From Massilia agrisoli (GTDB lineage Bacteria > Pseudomonadota > Gammaproteobacteria > Burkholderiales > Burkholderiaceae_D), in assembly GCF_020831365.1 (NCBI RefSeq), contig NZ_JAJHPV010000009.1, forward strand, positions 248,001-312,000: 64,000 bases of DNA. The letters run 5' to 3'. Below the pieces are notes generated by a model. The model did no database searches. It was not told the origin of the DNA and saw only the letters and a program-made list of their open reading frames with translations. Positions 48,926 to 57,611 of the stretch are shown one piece after another; position 1 is the stretch's first letter; each line of letters begins with the position of its first letter. The position numbers and the translations under genes were made by a program.

Positions 48926-50765
48926 CGGATAGCCCCTTACCTTGATAGAATTCCGCGCGCTTTGCGAACGCGAAGCGGCCGCCCTCCATAACGTTACTTA
49001 TGGCATCAACCACAGTCGGATGCTCAAGCGAGTCGGCCAATCGCACATAGCCACGGCGACCGTCTGATGCCATCTGGATGACTTTGTCGGCGTTGCCCAG
49101 CACTGGTATATTCGCATTGTGCGTCGTGAATATTAACTGAGCGGATGCCGCGCGATTGCTTAATGACTTGATCAGGGTATCCGCAATGAACGCGTTATCG
49201 ATATGGTCTTCAGGCTGGTCAACGATAACAATTTTGTCTTCGTGTTCAAGTACGATTGGCAAAACTACTGTGCAACGTTGGCCCGTAGACAACGATATAA
49301 TATCTTTGAATTCAGAACCATCCAGTAACATAAACCTGATGTCGTCCTCGACCAGGCAGGTCGAAATCTCCCCCAAGCCGGCATCTTTAAGCTGAGCGAT
49401 CACCCGGATTGCTCGATCCGCTGATATATTGGCAATCTCGGCAATTTGCTCATAATCTCCACTCTCGACAAGATTCGTGAGCTCACGTGGACTAATCATT
49501 TGAGTGATGGATTTGGATAGCTCGCCGTATCGGATGCCACTTCCTTTTAAGCTTTCGGATAAAAGTCGAGTATAGCTTTCGATTTGCGCAGCTCGATCTA
49601 CGTCGATTCTAATTCGTGGCCCCAAATTCCGATTGATTGAGTCGCAGACCGCCCTTCGGAGCTCATAGCGCGCATTTCGGATTTCGTCAAGATTGTCGAG
49701 TCTTACTTTTCGCTGCGCAACCAACTCCGCATCCCGGGACAATTTTGCATCCTTTAGGGCTTTTAGCCCAAGCAACTGCGCTCGTGACTCCCTAAGTCGG
49801 GCGCCCTCTCGCGTGATCGCGCCCGCGCCCTCCATAATTACTTCGATTTCTTTCCGTAGCTCCCGAGCTTGACTCTCTAACAGCGAGCGTTCGCCCGCAA
49901 GCGCAACCCTCCCTGCCGACTCGTCGGTTGCCATTTTATGGATCTCGTTGTACGCCTTAACGATTGTGTTCACAGCGTCAAAGTATCGCACCTTCGTGTC
50001 GGCTAGCGGATCAGGACTGTCTTTGAAAGGCCAGTCCTCAACTTGTGCACCGTTTTTAATTCCTTTGTAAACTTCGTTTACTAGTTCGCGCGCGTGCGTC
50101 TCAAATCGCGCAATATAAGAGTCGCGTACGGATAGCGTTGATATTTGAGCCGAAAGCACATCCAGGCTTTTCTGCTTCAACGCCGCCGATTCCGAAAAAG
50201 TCGAAATCGCTTTTTCTTTCTCCTCGATTGATAATATGGATGTCTCGATCTGCGGTAATAAAGCAATCTTGTCGTCTAGAGCCTTTATTTCACGGGAGAG
50301 TATCTCTATCTCTGCCGTAATCGATTTGATCGACCCGACACACGAGACTTCACTTGCCTGTATTTTAGTTTTATCTTGAATAAAGCTATCAATTAGTTGC
50401 AACCTGCCGGAAGCCTGAAGGCCGATAGACTCCACTTCTGTTTGCGACATAATTATTGGGGGATCGACCGCTGCTGATGCGAAGCGCTCGGTGTCATCTC
50501 CAGAGCGCGTAACCAGTATTTCCGCCTCGTTTTCTTTGAGTGTTACGGTAACCTTACCCCGGCCCAATACAGCCGTGGCATGTTCTAAACTTCGCTTTGA
50601 GGTCTCGGACGTGAAGCTAGGCGCGCCTAGGCAAAACCGGATTAGTTCGATAACTGATGTCTTGCCGGTTCCACGAGCGCCGATTAGCGTGTTGAGGCCC
50701 GGCGAAAATCGTATGTCGAGTCCGTCCAAAAAGCCCTCTTCCACCTGCAATCTCTCAATAAACAT
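48909..50765 (-). CDS. SMC/RecF-like ABC-type ATPase with coiled coil and DQPED Walker B
   Basis: The 618-residue product has a RecF/SMC-like head split by helices. Walker A is G29-A-R-G-T-G-K-T36; a long, partly coiled-coil middle spans about residues 130-400. The ABC signature L-S-T-G-Q is at 492-496, Walker B I-V-I-V-D516-Q-P-E-D-H-I-D-N at about 512-524, and the H-loop T-T-H549-N. The D-Q-P-E-D variant is seen in ATPases of the TrlF/anticodon-nuclease-associated type rather than in housekeeping SMC, RecN or RecF. No nuclease domain is visible. It is the first gene of the three-gene operon, so it may be the sensor or motor. Confidence 0.87.
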   Translation of the reverse strand: MFIERLQVEEGFLDGLDIRFSPGLNTLIGARGTGKTSVIELIRFCLGAPSFTSETSKRSLEHATAVLGRGKVTVTLKENEAEILVTRSGDDTERFASAAVDPPIIMSQTEVESIGLQASGRLQLIDSFIQDKTKIQASEVSCVGSIKSITAEIEILSREIKALDDKIALLPQIETSILSIEEKEKAISTFSESAALKQKSLDVLSAQISTLSVRDSYIARFETHARELVNEVYKGIKNGAQVEDWPFKDSPDPLADTKVRYFDAVNTIVKAYNEIHKMATDESAGRVALAGERSLLESQARELRKEIEVIMEGAGAITREGARLRESRAQLLGLKALKDAKLSRDAELVAQRKVRLDNLDEIRNARYELRRAVCDSINRNLGPRIRIDVDRAAQIESYTRLLSESLKGSGIRYGELSKSITQMISPRELTNLVESGDYEQIAEIANISADRAIRVIAQLKDAGLGEISTCLVEDDIRFMLLDGSEFKDIISLSTGQRCTVVLPIVLEHEDKIVIVDQPEDHIDNAFIADTLIKSLSNRAASAQLIFTTHNANIPVLGNADKVIQMASDGRRGYVRLADSLEHPTVVDAISNVMEGGRFAFAKRAEFYQGKGLSDVNKP

Positions 50766-50830
50766 CTTCCGTCCTATCGTTAAGGTTCCTACAGTCCGCC
50801 ATACTACCGTTGTCGGGGTGACGAAAGCAG

Positions 50831-50860
50831 ATTAAAGGCTGTACACCACTTGCTCATCAA
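50831..50860 (-). promoter_or_regulatory. Candidate sigma-70 promoter for the three-gene island operon
   Basis: On the minus strand TTGATG (50860-50855) and TTTAAT (50836-50831) are separated by 18 bases, about 65 bases before the ATPase ATG at 50765, which has a GGAAG Shine-Dalgarno. This is a pattern call only. Confidence 0.35.
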
Positions 50861-50943
50861 TGATCTCATGCAATTCAAAGTACGTCGAGGTGGTCGGCTT
50901 CTATATGGCGACGTGCGTTGAAGCAGAAATCGGACAGTTACTC

Positions 50944-51153
50944 GATGGCCTTAGCGTCGGGAGGGACGCGCGCGGCAACGTCCGCGCCACGACGGATGGC
51001 GACGGCTGCTACAAGACATCCGCGCCAAATGTATTTGCAGCGAGCGACCTGCGCCGTGGGCAGTCGCTGGAGGTGTGGGCGATTCGCGAGGGCCGCCAGG
51101 CGGCACGTGCGGTCGACGAGTCCCTGATGGGCTCGTCGGTACTGACGCGATAA
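50944..51153 (+). pseudogene. gltD: Remnant of a gltD 3' end (second copy)
   Basis: About 70 codons read [50 protein letters not shown], ending at a stop. They match the gltD C-terminus at 46321-46532 with scattered differences (roughly 85-90 percent by eye). There is no 5' gltD portion, so it is a fragment. It lies on the far side of the inserted three-gene island and marks that island's right edge. Confidence 0.85.
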
Positions 51154-51165
51154 AAACGTCAAACC

Positions 51166-51236
51166 GGCGGATGCTCGCTTGCGCGCTTATACGCCCCACG
51201 GGAATTCTAGGTAGGGCGGATAAGCGCGCATCCGCC
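51166..51236. repeat. Dispersed palindromic (REP-like) repeat, copy 4
   Basis: GGCGGATGCTCGCTTGCGCG (51166 on) faces the inverted partner GTAGGGCGGATAAGCGCGCA...CCGCC (51211-51236). It is the same family as at 11837, 20278 and 39147, placed 12 bases after the gltD remnant. Confidence 0.72.
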
Positions 51237-51531
51237 GCTTTCGCCGCCATAAATGACCTGCCGCACGGCACCAAATTGAGGGCCGATCCGGAACGTTGCT
51301 TTACGGAATACATTGACGTAGCGCAATAGGGTGTCAGTCAGCCATATGCATACATACGTGTCTGTCGGTATCTTTCCTAACAAAAACAATTACTTACATT
51401 CGGAAATATCTGACCCGCCGTTCAGTAGTGTTGTATTATCACGTCGCGGCGCCTCCGGGAAATGGGGTCCCTCAAGCAGAGATTGACCTTTCTGCACTAC
51501 AATACCGGATTCCCCAATCTGAACAGCCGCC
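51237..51531. other. Intergenic leader of the mla operon
   Basis: About 295 bases between the repeat and the mlaF start. The stretch is AT-richer than the flanks and should hold the mla promoter. I could not pick a convincing -35/-10 pair and see no gene or RNA element. Confidence 0.4.
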
Positions 51532-52335
51532 GTGCCTAATCTCGTTGAAATCCGCGATCTCCACTTCGCCTACGGAACCCGCTCCATCCTTTCTGACCTG
51601 CAGATGGACTTTCCACGTGGCAAGGTTGTGGCCGTCATGGGTGGTTCCGGTTGCGGCAAGACGACCGTTCTGCGCCTGATCGGCGGCCAGCTGCGCCCGC
51701 AGCGCGGCAGCGTGACGGTCAACGGCGAAGTCGTGCACAAACTCAATACCGCTGGCCTCTACCGCATGCGCCGCAAGATGGGCATGTTGTTCCAGTTCGG
51801 CGCCTTGTTTACCGACCTGAGCGTGTTCGACAACGTGGCCTTTCCGCTGCGCGAGCACACGGACCTGCCGCAAGAACTGATCCGCGACCTGGTGCTGCTC
51901 AAGCTGAACGCGGTCGGCCTGCGTAACGCCGCCAAGCTCAAGCCGTCCGAAATCTCGGGCGGCATGGCGCGCCGCGTTGCCGTGGCCCGCGCCGTCGCGC
52001 TCGACCCGGAACTGATCATGTACGACGAGCCCTTCGCCGGCCTCGACCCGATCTCGATGGGCGTCACCGCCAACCTGATCCGCCGCCTGAACGATGTGCT
52101 CGGCTCGACCTCGATCCTGGTGTCGCACGACGTGCACGAGTGCTTCGCGATCGCCGATTACGTTTACTTTATGTCTGCCGGAAAAATCGTGGCCCAGGGC
52201 ACGCCTGCCGAGCTGCGCGTGTCGGACGACCCGTACGTCAAGCAGTTCGTCAACGCTGCCCCGGATGGCCCGGTTCCCTTCCACTATCCGGGCAAGTCGC
52301 TTGCTGACGACCTCGGCCTTGGAGCACTGAAATGA
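51532..52335 (+). CDS. mlaF: Phospholipid-trafficking ABC transporter ATP-binding protein MlaF
   Basis: The 267-residue product starts at a GTG. It has Walker A G-G-S-G-C-G-K-T-T, the Q loop Q-F-G-A-L-F-T-D-L-S-V-F-D-N-V-A-F-P-L-R-E characteristic of MlaF/Ttg2A, signature I-S-G-G-M-A-R-R, Walker B L-I-M-Y-D-E-P and the H-loop V-S-H-D. It powers retrograde phospholipid transport between the outer and inner membranes. It overlaps mlaE by 4 bases and heads the mlaFEDACB operon. Confidence 0.95.
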   Translation: MPNLVEIRDLHFAYGTRSILSDLQMDFPRGKVVAVMGGSGCGKTTVLRLIGGQLRPQRGSVTVNGEVVHKLNTAGLYRMRRKMGMLFQFGALFTDLSVFDNVAFPLREHTDLPQELIRDLVLLKLNAVGLRNAAKLKPSEISGGMARRVAVARAVALDPELIMYDEPFAGLDPISMGVTANLIRRLNDVLGSTSILVSHDVHECFAIADYVYFMSAGKIVAQGTPAELRVSDDPYVKQFVNAAPDGPVPFHYPGKSLADDLGLGALK

Positions 52336-53132
52336 CCGCCGTCATCAATATCGTCCTGAACGTGCTGGAGGCGGTCGGCCGCTTCGTGCGCGAAAGCATC
52401 GAGCACATCGGCTTCGCCACGCGCTCCTTCCTGACCCTGCTGAGGCTGTCGCCCGGCGCGTTTGCGCGTCCGGCCCTGATTTCCGAGCAGATCCACTTCA
52501 TCGGTAACTATTCGCTGGTGATCATCATCGTGTCCGGCCTGTTCGTCGGCATGGTGCTGGGCCTGCAGGGCTACATCACCCTGACCCCGTACGGCGCCGA
52601 ACAGAAACTCGGCCAGGTGGTCGCGCTGTCGCTGGTGCGCGAATTGGGCCCGGTGGTGACCGCGCTGCTGTTCGCCGGCCGCGCCGGCACCTCGCTGACC
52701 GCACAGATCGGCCTGATGAAGGCGGGCGAGCAATTGTCCGCCATGGAAATGATGGCGATTAACCCGATCCAGCGCGTGCTCGCGCCCCGCTTCTGGGCGG
52801 GCGTGATCGCCATGCCGGTGCTGGCCACCATCTTCAGCGCGGTTGGCGTGATGGGCGGCTACCTGGTCGGCGTGCAGCTGATCGGCGTCGACGAAGGCGC
52901 GTTCTGGTCGCAGATGCAGGCCAACGTCGATGTGCAGTCGGACATCCTCAATGGCGTGCTCAAGAGCTTTATCTTCGGCATCGCCGTGACCTTCACGGCG
53001 TTGTTCCAGGGCTACCACGCCCAACCGACGCCGGAAGACGTGTCGCGCGCCACCACGCGCACTGTCGTGATCGCTTCACTGATGGTCTGGGGGCTCGATT
53101 TCGTGCTCACCGCCCTGATGTTCAACAACTAA
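52332..53132 (+). CDS. mlaE: Phospholipid-trafficking ABC permease MlaE
   Basis: The 266-residue membrane protein has the MlaE-family pattern: L-Q-G-Y-I-T-L, E-Q-K-L-G-Q-V-V-A-L-S-L-V-R-E-L-G-P-V-V-T-A-L-L-F-A-G-R-A-G-T-S-L-T-A-Q-I-G, and E-M-M-A-I-N-P-I-Q-R-V-L-A-P-R-F-W-A. About five to six membrane segments are present. It forms the inner-membrane core with MlaF and MlaD. Confidence 0.96.
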   Translation: MTAVINIVLNVLEAVGRFVRESIEHIGFATRSFLTLLRLSPGAFARPALISEQIHFIGNYSLVIIIVSGLFVGMVLGLQGYITLTPYGAEQKLGQVVALSLVRELGPVVTALLFAGRAGTSLTAQIGLMKAGEQLSAMEMMAINPIQRVLAPRFWAGVIAMPVLATIFSAVGVMGGYLVGVQLIGVDEGAFWSQMQANVDVQSDILNGVLKSFIFGIAVTFTALFQGYHAQPTPEDVSRATTRTVVIASLMVWGLDFVLTALMFNN

Positions 53133-53183
53133 TTTGAATCCGGCCACGCTGTGCCGGCGAATAACAAGAGCTAGGAATGAATC

Positions 53184-53660
53184 ATGCATCGTAAAACCAT
53201 TGACGTCTGGGTTGGCCTGTTTGTACTGCTGGGATTGGCCGCACTCGTCTTCCTGGCCCTGAAGGCCGGCAATATGGCCACCATCTCGTTCGAGAAGACC
53301 TATGCGGTCAGCGCCAAGTTCGACAATATCGGCGGGCTGAAGCCCCAGGCGCCGGTGAAAAGCGCCGGTGTCGTGGTGGGCCGCGTGGGCGCGATTCAAT
53401 TCGACGACAAGACTTATCAGGCTTTGGTAACCTTGGAGCTCGAGTCCGGCTACAAATTCCCGAAAGATAGCTCCTTGAAGATCCTCACTGCCGGCCTGCT
53501 GGGCGAGCAGTACATCGGTATTGAACCGGGTGGCGACCTCAACAACCTCGCCAATGGCGACCGTATCATGAGCACCCAATCGGCAACCGTGCTGGAAGAC
53601 CTGATTAATCGGTTTATCTACAGCAAGGCTGCCGAAGGCACAGAAGAAAGCAAAGAATGA
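53184..53660 (+). CDS. mlaD: MCE-domain protein MlaD
   Basis: The 158-residue product has one N-terminal membrane anchor (WVGLFVLLGLAALVFLALKA) and one MCE domain (Y-A-V-S-A-K-F-D-N-I-G-G-L-K-P-Q-A-P-V-K-S-A-G-V-V-V-G-R-V; L-L-G-E-Q-Y-I-G-I-E-P-G-G). It forms the periplasmic hexameric ring that passes lipid to MlaE. Its stop overlaps the mlaA start by 4 bases. Confidence 0.95.
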   Translation: MHRKTIDVWVGLFVLLGLAALVFLALKAGNMATISFEKTYAVSAKFDNIGGLKPQAPVKSAGVVVGRVGAIQFDDKTYQALVTLELESGYKFPKDSSLKILTAGLLGEQYIGIEPGGDLNNLANGDRIMSTQSATVLEDLINRFIYSKAAEGTEESKE

Positions 53661-54496
53661 CCAACAAGACCAATAAGTTCGCATTGCGCAATGTTGCGCT
53701 GGCCGGGGCGGCACTGCTGCTGGCCGGCTGCGCCACCAAGGGCAGCACCCCGGGCGATCCGCTCGAGTCGTACAACCGCGCCGTGTTTCAGTTCAACGAC
53801 GCGGTCGACCGCGCCGCGCTCAAGCCTGCCGCGACCGTCTACAAGGAAGTCACGCCCCGCTTCGTGCAAACCGGCGTCAACAACTTCTTCGGCAACCTGG
53901 GCGATATCTGGAGTGCGGCCAATAACCTGATGCAGGGTAAGGGCGAAGCCGGCATGACCGATTTCACCCGCTTCACCCTGAACAGCACCTTGGGCCTCGC
54001 AGGCCTGCTGGACATTGCGTCCGAAGCCGGGCTGCAAAAGCACAACGAAGATTTCGGCCAGACCCTGGGCTACTGGGGCATGCCAAGCGGACCGTATTTC
54101 GTGCTGCCGCTGCTGGGCCCGTCGACGGTGCGCGACACCGCCGCGCTGCCGCTGGACATGGCTGCCGACCCGTGGAACTATGTCGATCCAACCGCTACCC
54201 GCAGCTGGGGTACCGGCCTGCGCATCGTCGACAAGCGCGCCGTGCTGCTTGAAGCGTCGAACCTGGTGGAAAGCGCCGCGCTGGGCGACCGTTATGTCTT
54301 CATCCGCGACGGTTACCTGCAGCGCCGCCAGAGCCAGGTATTCGACGGCGAAGGCGCGCGCAAGCCGCTGGGCAAGTCCAGCGACGAGCCGCTGGACGCC
54401 AAGGGTATCCAGGAAGCGTATGCCGATGATCCTGGTCCGACCGAAGCGCCTGCGCCAGCGCAGAAACCCGTGTCATCCGAAAAGCCCTCGAAGTAG
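53657..54496 (+). CDS. mlaA: Outer-membrane lipoprotein MlaA (VacJ)
   Basis: The 279-residue product has a lipoprotein signal ending in the lipobox L-L-A-G-C-A. The MlaA core follows: D-P-L-E-S-Y-N-R-A-V-F-Q-F-N-D-A-V-D-R, N-N-F-F-G-N-L-G-D-I-W, F-G-Q-T-L-G-Y-W-G and G-P-Y-F-V-L-P-L-L-G-P-S-T-V-R-D. It removes mislocalised phospholipids from the outer leaflet and hands them to MlaC. The C-terminus has a Pro/Ala-rich tail of about 40 residues. Confidence 0.95.
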   Translation: MTNKTNKFALRNVALAGAALLLAGCATKGSTPGDPLESYNRAVFQFNDAVDRAALKPAATVYKEVTPRFVQTGVNNFFGNLGDIWSAANNLMQGKGEAGMTDFTRFTLNSTLGLAGLLDIASEAGLQKHNEDFGQTLGYWGMPSGPYFVLPLLGPSTVRDTAALPLDMAADPWNYVDPTATRSWGTGLRIVDKRAVLLEASNLVESAALGDRYVFIRDGYLQRRQSQVFDGEGARKPLGKSSDEPLDAKGIQEAYADDPGPTEAPAPAQKPVSSEKPSK

Positions 54497-54509
54497 TTAA
54501 CCATTGTAA

Positions 54510-54537
54510 CTGTCGTCTGCAAATTGCCAGATGACAG
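54510..54537. other. Hairpin between mlaA and mlaC
   Basis: CTGTCGTCTG (54510-54519) pairs with CAGATGACAG (54528-54537) with one G-T wobble across an eight-base loop. It is not followed by a T run, so it may be an intra-operon mRNA structure rather than a terminator. Confidence 0.4.
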
Positions 54538-54577
54538 CTAGACTGGTACGTACTTAACCTATTTAAGAAGAGAGCCT

Positions 54578-55210
54578 ATGAAACTCGTTAAACAATTATT
54601 CGCAATGGCAACGCTGGCATTTGCCGCTGCGGGCGCGCAGGCCGCGACCGAAGCGCCAGATGTCCTGATCAAGCGCATCAGCTCCGACGTCATCGAGACG
54701 GCCAAGAACGACAAGGAAATCCAGGCCGGCGACCAGAAGCGCGTCATGGCGCTGGTCGAGTCGAAAATCCTGCCGCACGTCGATTTCCAGCGCATGACCG
54801 CACTGGCGGCTGGCCGTTTCTGGCGCCAGGCGACGCCTGAGCAGCAACAGCAACTGGCCAATGAATTCAAAACCCTGCTGATCTTCACCTACGCCGGTGC
54901 ACTGTCGCAGATCAAGAATGAAACCGTCGAGTTCAAGCCGCTGCGCGCCGACCCGGCCGACCAGCAGGTGGAAGTGCGCACCCAGGTCAACGTTACCCGC
55001 GGCGAACCGATCCAGCTGAACTACCGACTGGCGAAGTCGGCCGCCGGCTGGAAGATTTTCGACATCAACGTGCTGGGCGCGTGGCTGGTGGAAACCTACA
55101 AGGGCACCTTCGCTGCCGAGATCAACAAGTCGGGTATCGACGGCCTGATCAAGACCCTGGCCGAGCGCAACAAGAAGCTCGCCAGCAAGCCACTTAAAGC
55201 CGCCAAGTAA
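54578..55210 (+). CDS. mlaC: Periplasmic phospholipid-binding protein MlaC
   Basis: The 210-residue product has a Sec signal (MKLVKQLFAMATLAFAAAGAQAA). The MlaC/Ttg2D body follows: I-L-P-H-V-D-F-Q-R-M-T-A-L-A-A-G-R-F-W-R-Q-A-T-P-E-Q-Q-Q-Q-L and W-K-I-F-D-I-N-V-L-G-A-W-L-V-E-T-Y-K-G-T-F. It shuttles lipids across the periplasm between MlaA and MlaD. A good Shine-Dalgarno (AAGAAGAGAG) precedes the ATG. Confidence 0.95.
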   Translation: MKLVKQLFAMATLAFAAAGAQAATEAPDVLIKRISSDVIETAKNDKEIQAGDQKRVMALVESKILPHVDFQRMTALAAGRFWRQATPEQQQQLANEFKTLLIFTYAGALSQIKNETVEFKPLRADPADQQVEVRTQVNVTRGEPIQLNYRLAKSAAGWKIFDINVLGAWLVETYKGTFAAEINKSGIDGLIKTLAERNKKLASKPLKAAK

Positions 55211-55230
55211 GCGGGCAGCGGAGACCATTT

Positions 55231-55509
55231 GTGGAATCGTTTGAAACCCTGACCGTTGAAAACGCCACGGCTGCGCTCGAGCGCGGCCTGGCGGCCATCA
55301 AGGACGGCCAGACTGTGTTTGACCTGGGCTGCATCCAGACGGCGGACTCGTCCGCCGTGGCGGTGCTGCTGGCGTGGCAGCGCGCCGCGCGCAAGGCCGG
55401 CACCACGCTGGCTTATACCAACATGCCTGCAAGCCTCAAGGGCCTGACCTCGCTCTACGGCGTTGACGACTTCCTGGTCGACAGCCCTGCCAACCTGCAT
55501 CACCATTGA
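55231..55509 (+). CDS. mlaB: STAS-domain protein MlaB
   Basis: The 92-residue product from a GTG at 55231 (CGGAGA upstream) is a single STAS domain: F-D-L-G-C-I-Q-T-A-D-S-S-A-V-A-V-L-L-A-W-Q-R-A-A-R, with the conserved D-S-S. It binds and stabilises MlaF in the cytoplasm and completes the mla operon, 20 bases after mlaC. Confidence 0.92.
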   Translation: MESFETLTVENATAALERGLAAIKDGQTVFDLGCIQTADSSAVAVLLAWQRAARKAGTTLAYTNMPASLKGLTSLYGVDDFLVDSPANLHHH

Positions 55510-55678
55510 CCTTGCTGTCATAACGCCGGCCCTGCGCCGGCGTATTCTCTGGGCAATATTCCCGCCCAACTCGCCTGACCCCGATTTCCCCTATAATTGC
55601 CTGTTTCCCCAAGCGGGCTTCGAAGCGCGCCCGCCGTTAAAGGGCATGCTGTCTATACAGGCTTAAAACAAAAAGAGC

Positions 55679-56590
55679 ATGAGTGCTATCCAGATAAGCA
55701 AGGTCGAAAAAAGCTACAAGTCGCTCAAGGCGCTGGGCGGCGTATCATTGACCATCGAGCAAGGTGAATTTTTCGGGCTGCTTGGGCCCAACGGCGCCGG
55801 CAAGACCACCCTGATTTCCACCATCGCCGGCCTGATCCGGCCGGATGCCGGCAGCGTGTCCGTCCACGGCCATGACGTGGTCAAGGACTTCCGCGCCGCG
55901 CGCCGCAGCCTCGGCGTGGTTCCGCAGGAACTGGTGTTCGACCCCTTCTTCACGGTGCGCGAAACGCTGCGCCTGCAGTCCGGCTACTTCGGCCTGAAGA
56001 ACAACGACAAGTGGATCGACGAGGTCATGGAAAACCTCGACCTGACCAACAAGGCCGACGCCAACATGCGCGCACTGTCCGGCGGCATGAAGCGCCGCGT
56101 GCTGGTGGCGCAGGCGCTGGTCCACAAGCCGCCCGTCATCGTGCTCGATGAACCGACCGCCGGCGTCGATGTCGAATTGCGCCAGACCCTGTGGAAGTTC
56201 ATCTCGCGCCTGAACCGCGAGGGCCACACCATCGTGCTGACCACCCACTACCTGGAAGAAGCGCAGGCCATGTGCCAGCGCGTCGCCATGCTCAAGGGCG
56301 GCAAGGTGGTCGCACTCGAAAAGATGTCCGCCCTGCTGCGCCGCATCTCGGGCTCGCAGCTCAATGTGCACCTGGCCAGCGGCGACCTGCCGGAGGGCCT
56401 GCGCCACCTGGTCTCGCATGACGAGCACCATGACGGCAACAAATACAGCCTGCGCGTCAACGAATACAGCGAAGTCGAAGGCATCCTCGCGCGCCTGCGC
56501 GAATCGGGCGCCGTCATCGACGACATGCAGCTGCAGCAGGCCGACCTGGAAGACATCTTTTTACAGATCATGGAGCGTGGCACCGTATGA
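55679..56590 (+). CDS. ABC-2 type exporter ATP-binding protein (YadG-like)
   Basis: The 303-residue product has Walker A G-P-N-G-A-G-K-T-T, signature L-S-G-G-M-K-R-R, Walker B V-I-V-L-D-E-P-T-A-G-V-D and the H-loop T-T-H-Y. A C-terminal domain of about 70 residues follows. It overlaps the permease gene by 4 bases and should energise it. Substrate unknown; its place after mla in Burkholderiales suggests envelope transport, by inference. Confidence 0.93.
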   Translation: MSAIQISKVEKSYKSLKALGGVSLTIEQGEFFGLLGPNGAGKTTLISTIAGLIRPDAGSVSVHGHDVVKDFRAARRSLGVVPQELVFDPFFTVRETLRLQSGYFGLKNNDKWIDEVMENLDLTNKADANMRALSGGMKRRVLVAQALVHKPPVIVLDEPTAGVDVELRQTLWKFISRLNREGHTIVLTTHYLEEAQAMCQRVAMLKGGKVVALEKMSALLRRISGSQLNVHLASGDLPEGLRHLVSHDEHHDGNKYSLRVNEYSEVEGILARLRESGAVIDDMQLQQADLEDIFLQIMERGTV

Positions 56591-57354
56591 ACTTGTTTTC
56601 CGTAGGCTTCCAGACCTTGCTCTACAAGGAGACGCTGCGCTTCTGGAAGGTCGCCACCCAGACCATCGCCGCCCCGATCCTGACTGCCATGCTGTACCTG
56701 TTGATCTTCGGCCATGTGCTCGAAGGCCGGGTCGAGGTCTACCCTGGCGTGAGCTACACCGCCTTCCTGGTGCCCGGCCTGGTGATGATGAGCGTGCTGC
56801 AGAACGCGTTCGCCAACTCCTCGTCCTCGCTGATCCAGTCCAAAATCACCGGCAACCTGGTCTTCATCCTGCTGCCGCCGCTGTCGCACTGGGAGATCAT
56901 CTCGGCCTACGTGCTGGCCTCGGTCACGCGCGGGCTGGCGGTGGGCGCGGGCGTCTTCATCATCACCGCATGGTTCGCCGACCTGCACTTCGCGCAGCCG
57001 GTATGGATCGCGGTGTTCGCGCTGATTGGCGCGGCCATCCTCGGCACCATGGGCGTCATCGCCGGCATCTGGGCCGAGAAGTTCGACCAGCTCGCCGCCT
57101 TCCAGAACTTCCTGATCGTGCCCGCCACCTTCCTGGCCGGCGTGTTCTACTCGATCCACTCGCTACCGCCGTTCTGGCAGGCGGTCTCGCATTTCAACCC
57201 GTTCTTTTATATGATTGACGGGTTCCGCCACGGTTTCTTCGGCGTTTCGGACGTGTCGCCATGGACCAGCCTGGGCATCGCCCTGGTGTTCTTTGCGGTC
57301 CTGTCGGCATTCGCCATCAACATGCTTTCGCGCGGCTACAAGCTGCGCCACTAA
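56587..57354 (+). CDS. ABC-2 type exporter permease (YadH-like)
   Basis: The 255-residue product has six hydrophobic segments and the ABC-2 permease pattern: Y-T-A-F-L-V-P-G-L-V-M-M-S-V-L-Q-N-A-F-A-N-S-S-S-S-L and the C-terminal F-N-P-F-F-Y-M-I-D-G-F-R-H-G-F-F-G. It pairs with the ATP-binding protein just upstream. Confidence 0.93.
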   Translation: MNLFSVGFQTLLYKETLRFWKVATQTIAAPILTAMLYLLIFGHVLEGRVEVYPGVSYTAFLVPGLVMMSVLQNAFANSSSSLIQSKITGNLVFILLPPLSHWEIISAYVLASVTRGLAVGAGVFIITAWFADLHFAQPVWIAVFALIGAAILGTMGVIAGIWAEKFDQLAAFQNFLIVPATFLAGVFYSIHSLPPFWQAVSHFNPFFYMIDGFRHGFFGVSDVSPWTSLGIALVFFAVLSAFAINMLSRGYKLRH

Positions 57355-57370
57355 TTCGATAGGACCCATT

Positions 57371-57607
57371 GTGGAAACTACGCCAGAACTCATTCACAGC
57401 TACATCAGCAACGGACTCGTTTGCACCCACCTCGAAGTCGATGGCGACGGCCGCCACTTCAGCGCCCTGATCGTGTCGCCTGCCTTCGAAGGCAAGCGCC
57501 TGATCCAGCGCCACCAGCTGGTATATGCTGCACTCGGAGACCGCATGCGTGAAGAGATCCACGCGCTGTCGATGAAGACCCTCACCCCTGCTGAATACCA
57601 AGGATAA
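57371..57607 (+). CDS. BolA-family protein (IbaG-like)
   Basis: From the GTG at 57371 (AGGA upstream) the 78-residue product reads as a complete BolA domain: [47 protein letters not shown]. The longer frame upstream is a shadow of the permease gene. Adjacency to murA is the usual position of the IbaG/YrbA type, which partners monothiol glutaredoxin in Fe-S handling. Confidence 0.9.
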   Translation: METTPELIHSYISNGLVCTHLEVDGDGRHFSALIVSPAFEGKRLIQRHQLVYAALGDRMREEIHALSMKTLTPAEYQG

Positions 57608-57611
57608 AAAT

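Noticed and set aside
50860-50943. 5' extension of the gltD remnant as a new small gene
   Set aside because: The frame is open from 50860, but the first ~28 codons have no similarity to gltD and no ribosome site; only the gltD-like part is supported.
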